Below are positions 6,118 through 7,241 of a DNA stretch of 7,241 nucleotides, piece after piece. Made by a program: the position numbers and the translations under genes. The notes beneath the pieces are model-generated. The model was not told the DNA's origin. It saw only the letters and a list, made by a program, of their open reading frames with translations, and did no database searches. The stretch is from CAIXMG01 sp964550225 (GTDB lineage Bacteria > Patescibacteriota > Minisyncoccia > Phycocordibacterales > UBA1006): the NCBI GenBank assembly GCA_964550225.1, contig CAZJXT010000026.1, forward strand, positions 1-7,241, read 5' to 3'. The number at the start of each line of letters is the position of its first letter. The stretch's first letter is position 1.

Positions 6118-6163
6118 TTCGAGATTATTTAACCGATACACGCTTCACGTATCGAATCTTGAA
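6118..6163 (+). promoter_or_regulatory. Bulged stem-loop in the rplK leader, candidate autoregulatory element
   Basis: An outer 9-bp helix pairs TTCGAGATT (6118-6126) with AATCTTGAA (6155-6163), one G-T wobble. A one-sided 7-nt bulge ATTTAAC (6127-6133) separates it from an inner 6-bp helix CGATAC/GTATCG (6134-6139, 6149-6154) with a 9-nt loop. It lies between the predicted start (about 6110) and the ATG at 6184. Leaders of rplK transcripts in several bacteria and archaea carry an L1-binding element; an asymmetric loop between two helices is broadly similar, but I cannot confirm the L1 consensus bases. Confidence 0.45.
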
Positions 6164-6183
6164 TTAATATTTATATAAAAACT

Positions 6184-6606
6184 ATGGCAAAGAAATTAAT
6201 TAAAGCTTTGAAACTCCAGATTCCTGGAGGAAAAGCAACACCTGCTCCACCACTTGGACCAGTATTGGGACAAGCCGGAGTAAATATTGGAGAATTCGTA
6301 AACCAATTCAACGGAATGACCCGTGAAAACATGGGAGAAATGGTTTCTGTTGCAATGAATGTATACGATGACCGATCATTTGATTTCGTTATCAAAACAC
6401 CTCCAGTATCAGCACTCTTGAAAAAGTTTGCAAAAGTAGATAAAGGATCAGGAATCAATGCAAAGAAAAAAGCTGGATCTATTACAGATGCTCAGCTTAC
6501 CGAAATTGCTACTATTAAACTTCCAGATCTTAATGCTCGTGACGTAGAAGCTGCGAAAAAAATTGTAGCAGGATCTGCACGATCAATGGGGATTGAGATT
6601 AAATAA
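6184..6606 (+). CDS. rplK: 50S ribosomal protein L11, 140 aa
   Basis: L11 binds the GTPase-associated region of 23S rRNA (helices 43-44) and helps elongation factors act on the ribosome. The N-terminal domain carries the proline-rich signature PGGKATPAPPLGPVLGQAG (14-32) followed by VNIGEFVNQFN (33-43). The RNA-binding C-terminal domain (about 75-140) has TPPVSALLKK (72-81), the lysine-rich segment KVDKGSG-INAKKKAGSIT (84-101), and the final VAGSARSMGIEI. Length is close to E. coli L11 (142). The ATG is the only sensible start. No Shine-Dalgarno motif precedes it; a TATATA-like stretch at 6172-6177 just upstream could alternatively serve as a -10 for a leaderless message. The usual partner rplA (L1) does not follow: a strong terminator and a convergent gene do. 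Confidence 0.97.
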   Translation: MAKKLIKALKLQIPGGKATPAPPLGPVLGQAGVNIGEFVNQFNGMTRENMGEMVSVAMNVYDDRSFDFVIKTPPVSALLKKFAKVDKGSGINAKKKAGSITDAQLTEIATIKLPDLNARDVEAAKKIVAGSARSMGIEIK

Positions 6607-6613
6607 GTTCGCT

Positions 6614-6648
6614 AAAAAAGCCGCATTGCATGAACATGCGGCTTTTTG
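6614..6648. terminator. Bidirectional terminator between rplK and folA
   Basis: AAAAAGCCGCAT (6615-6626) pairs with ATGCGGCTTTTT (6636-6647), 12 bp around a 9-nt loop. T runs on one strand and A runs on the other (6614-6619) let it stop both rplK from the left and the convergent folA from the right. It lies 7 nt after the rplK stop and 9 nt beyond the folA stop. Confidence 0.93.
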
Positions 6649-6657
6649 TTACTGAAA

Positions 6658-7241
6658 TTATTCAGTACCTTCATCGGTGTATCCTCCAGAATAATAGCTA
6701 GGATGGAAATTTTCAGAGTTTAAGAAAGAGCAGAATTGAATTTTTAATTTACTTGATGGGTCAATAGTAGGAGAGCTTTGATATACATTTTTCCAAGATT
6801 TTTCAATTTCTGGAAAAACTCTATCATATTTTAACAAGTCGGAATATACAATCGTTGCAAGTATTTTATGTGCAAGATTTCTTGTCATAAATTCTTCAAA
6901 CATTTTAACACCGCCAATAGGGAAAATTTTTTCATGAACAGCTTTGCTTAATGCTTCGTCAACGCTGTGCACGAGCTCTACACCTTTTGGCAGTGTGTGA
7001 GGATCAAGTGTATTGCTGACAACAATATTTTGACGTTCGGGTAAAGGGCGATATTTTTTTGGTAACGATAACCAAGTATCTTTTCCCATAATAACGGTCG
7101 AGTTCAGGGTTTCTTTTTTAAAACGACTCATGTCAGATTTAATAGGAGTATTTTCCCAAGGAAGTTTTCCCTGAAACCCAATTCCTCGACTGTTTGCTAA
7201 ATAAGCAACAATAAGAATAATCTCTTGTTTTTGTATGTTTC
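6658..7241 (-). CDS. folA: Dihydrofolate reductase (5' end beyond window)
   Basis: DHFR reduces dihydrofolate to tetrahydrofolate with NADPH, supplying one-carbon units for thymidylate and purines. The frame is open to the right window edge, so the start is missing; 193 residues are visible. Numbering from the first complete codon: IILIVAYLANSRGIG (7-21) is the first strand plus Met20-type loop; GKLPW (24-28) has the conserved tryptophan; D36 in KSDMSRFKK aligns with the catalytic Asp27 of E. coli after an insertion of about three residues; STVIMGKDTW (47-56) and RPLPERQNIVVSN (64-76) build the NADPH site; PIGGVKMFEEF (107-117) holds the conserved GG. The methionine at base 7131 (residue 37) is not the start, because it would remove the folate-site loop and the catalytic acid. 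About 20 residues extend past the usual C-terminus (ending GGYTDEGTE). Convergent with rplK; stop is TAA. Confidence 0.92.
   Translation of the reverse strand, partial: NIQKQEIILIVAYLANSRGIGFQGKLPWENTPIKSDMSRFKKETLNSTVIMGKDTWLSLPKKYRPLPERQNIVVSNTLDPHTLPKGVELVHSVDEALSKAVHEKIFPIGGVKMFEEFMTRNLAHKILATIVYSDLLKYDRVFPEIEKSWKNVYQSSPTIDPSSKLKIQFCSFLNSENFHPSYYSGGYTDEGTE

Noticed and set aside
1..7241. Possible UGA recoding (Gracilibacteria/Absconditabacteria style), since no visible gene ends in TGA
   Set aside because: All nine stops are TAA or TAG, but no conserved gene contains an in-frame TGA, which recoded genomes use often for glycine. With nine genes the lack of TGA stops can be chance.
1..7241. 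CRISPR array, tRNA, insertion sequence or attachment site
   Set aside because: No regularly spaced repeats, cloverleaf, transposase or paired terminal repeats were seen on either strand.

Overview
The window is compact, AT-rich bacterial DNA: a run of plus-strand genes, then one minus-strand gene that converges on them at the right edge. Short intergenic gaps, minimal versions of universal proteins (57-aa SecE, 140-aa L11), no Shine-Dalgarno motif at any of the seven visible plus-strand starts, and a large soluble TraG/VirD4-like ATPase with no other conjugation gene nearby together suggest a Candidate Phyla Radiation (Patescibacteria/Parcubacteria-like) genome. This assignment is an inference from gene content and style; no 16S or other marker settles it. 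The standard genetic code fits all the genes.

Left part (1-826): the 3' end of a type I methionine aminopeptidase and its terminator; a 58-aa single-pass membrane protein (543-719) with its own terminator; then a short AT-rich gap with a TATAAT box just before the next gene. Centre (827-5262): a 926-aa TraG/VirD4/HerA-type P-loop ATPase with a coiled-coil N-terminus and no membrane helix; a long terminator hairpin that also carries an extended -10 for the next gene; a YibE/F-family polytopic membrane protein ending in a His-rich tail; and a 134-aa SET-domain protein.

Right part (5263-7241): a consensus-like promoter and a GNRA-capped hairpin lead into secE-nusG, the conserved translocon/elongation-factor pair. 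A perfect 12-bp terminator hairpin follows nusG, and a strong TTGACA-N17-TATCTT promoter lies inside that same hairpin. It would drive rplK (L11) with a leader of about 74 nt that folds into a bulged stem-loop. rplK ends at a strong bidirectional terminator and rplA does not follow, so L11 is separated from L1. Past that terminator is folA (dihydrofolate reductase) on the minus strand, its 5' end beyond the window.

The genes are mostly housekeeping: N-terminal Met removal, protein export, transcription elongation, ribosome assembly and folate reduction. The less ordinary part is the central block (orphan TraG-like ATPase, small membrane protein, SET protein) and the way terminators and promoters are overlaid on one another. 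I found no CRISPR array, insertion sequence, tRNA or rRNA, and no clear new multi-gene system.
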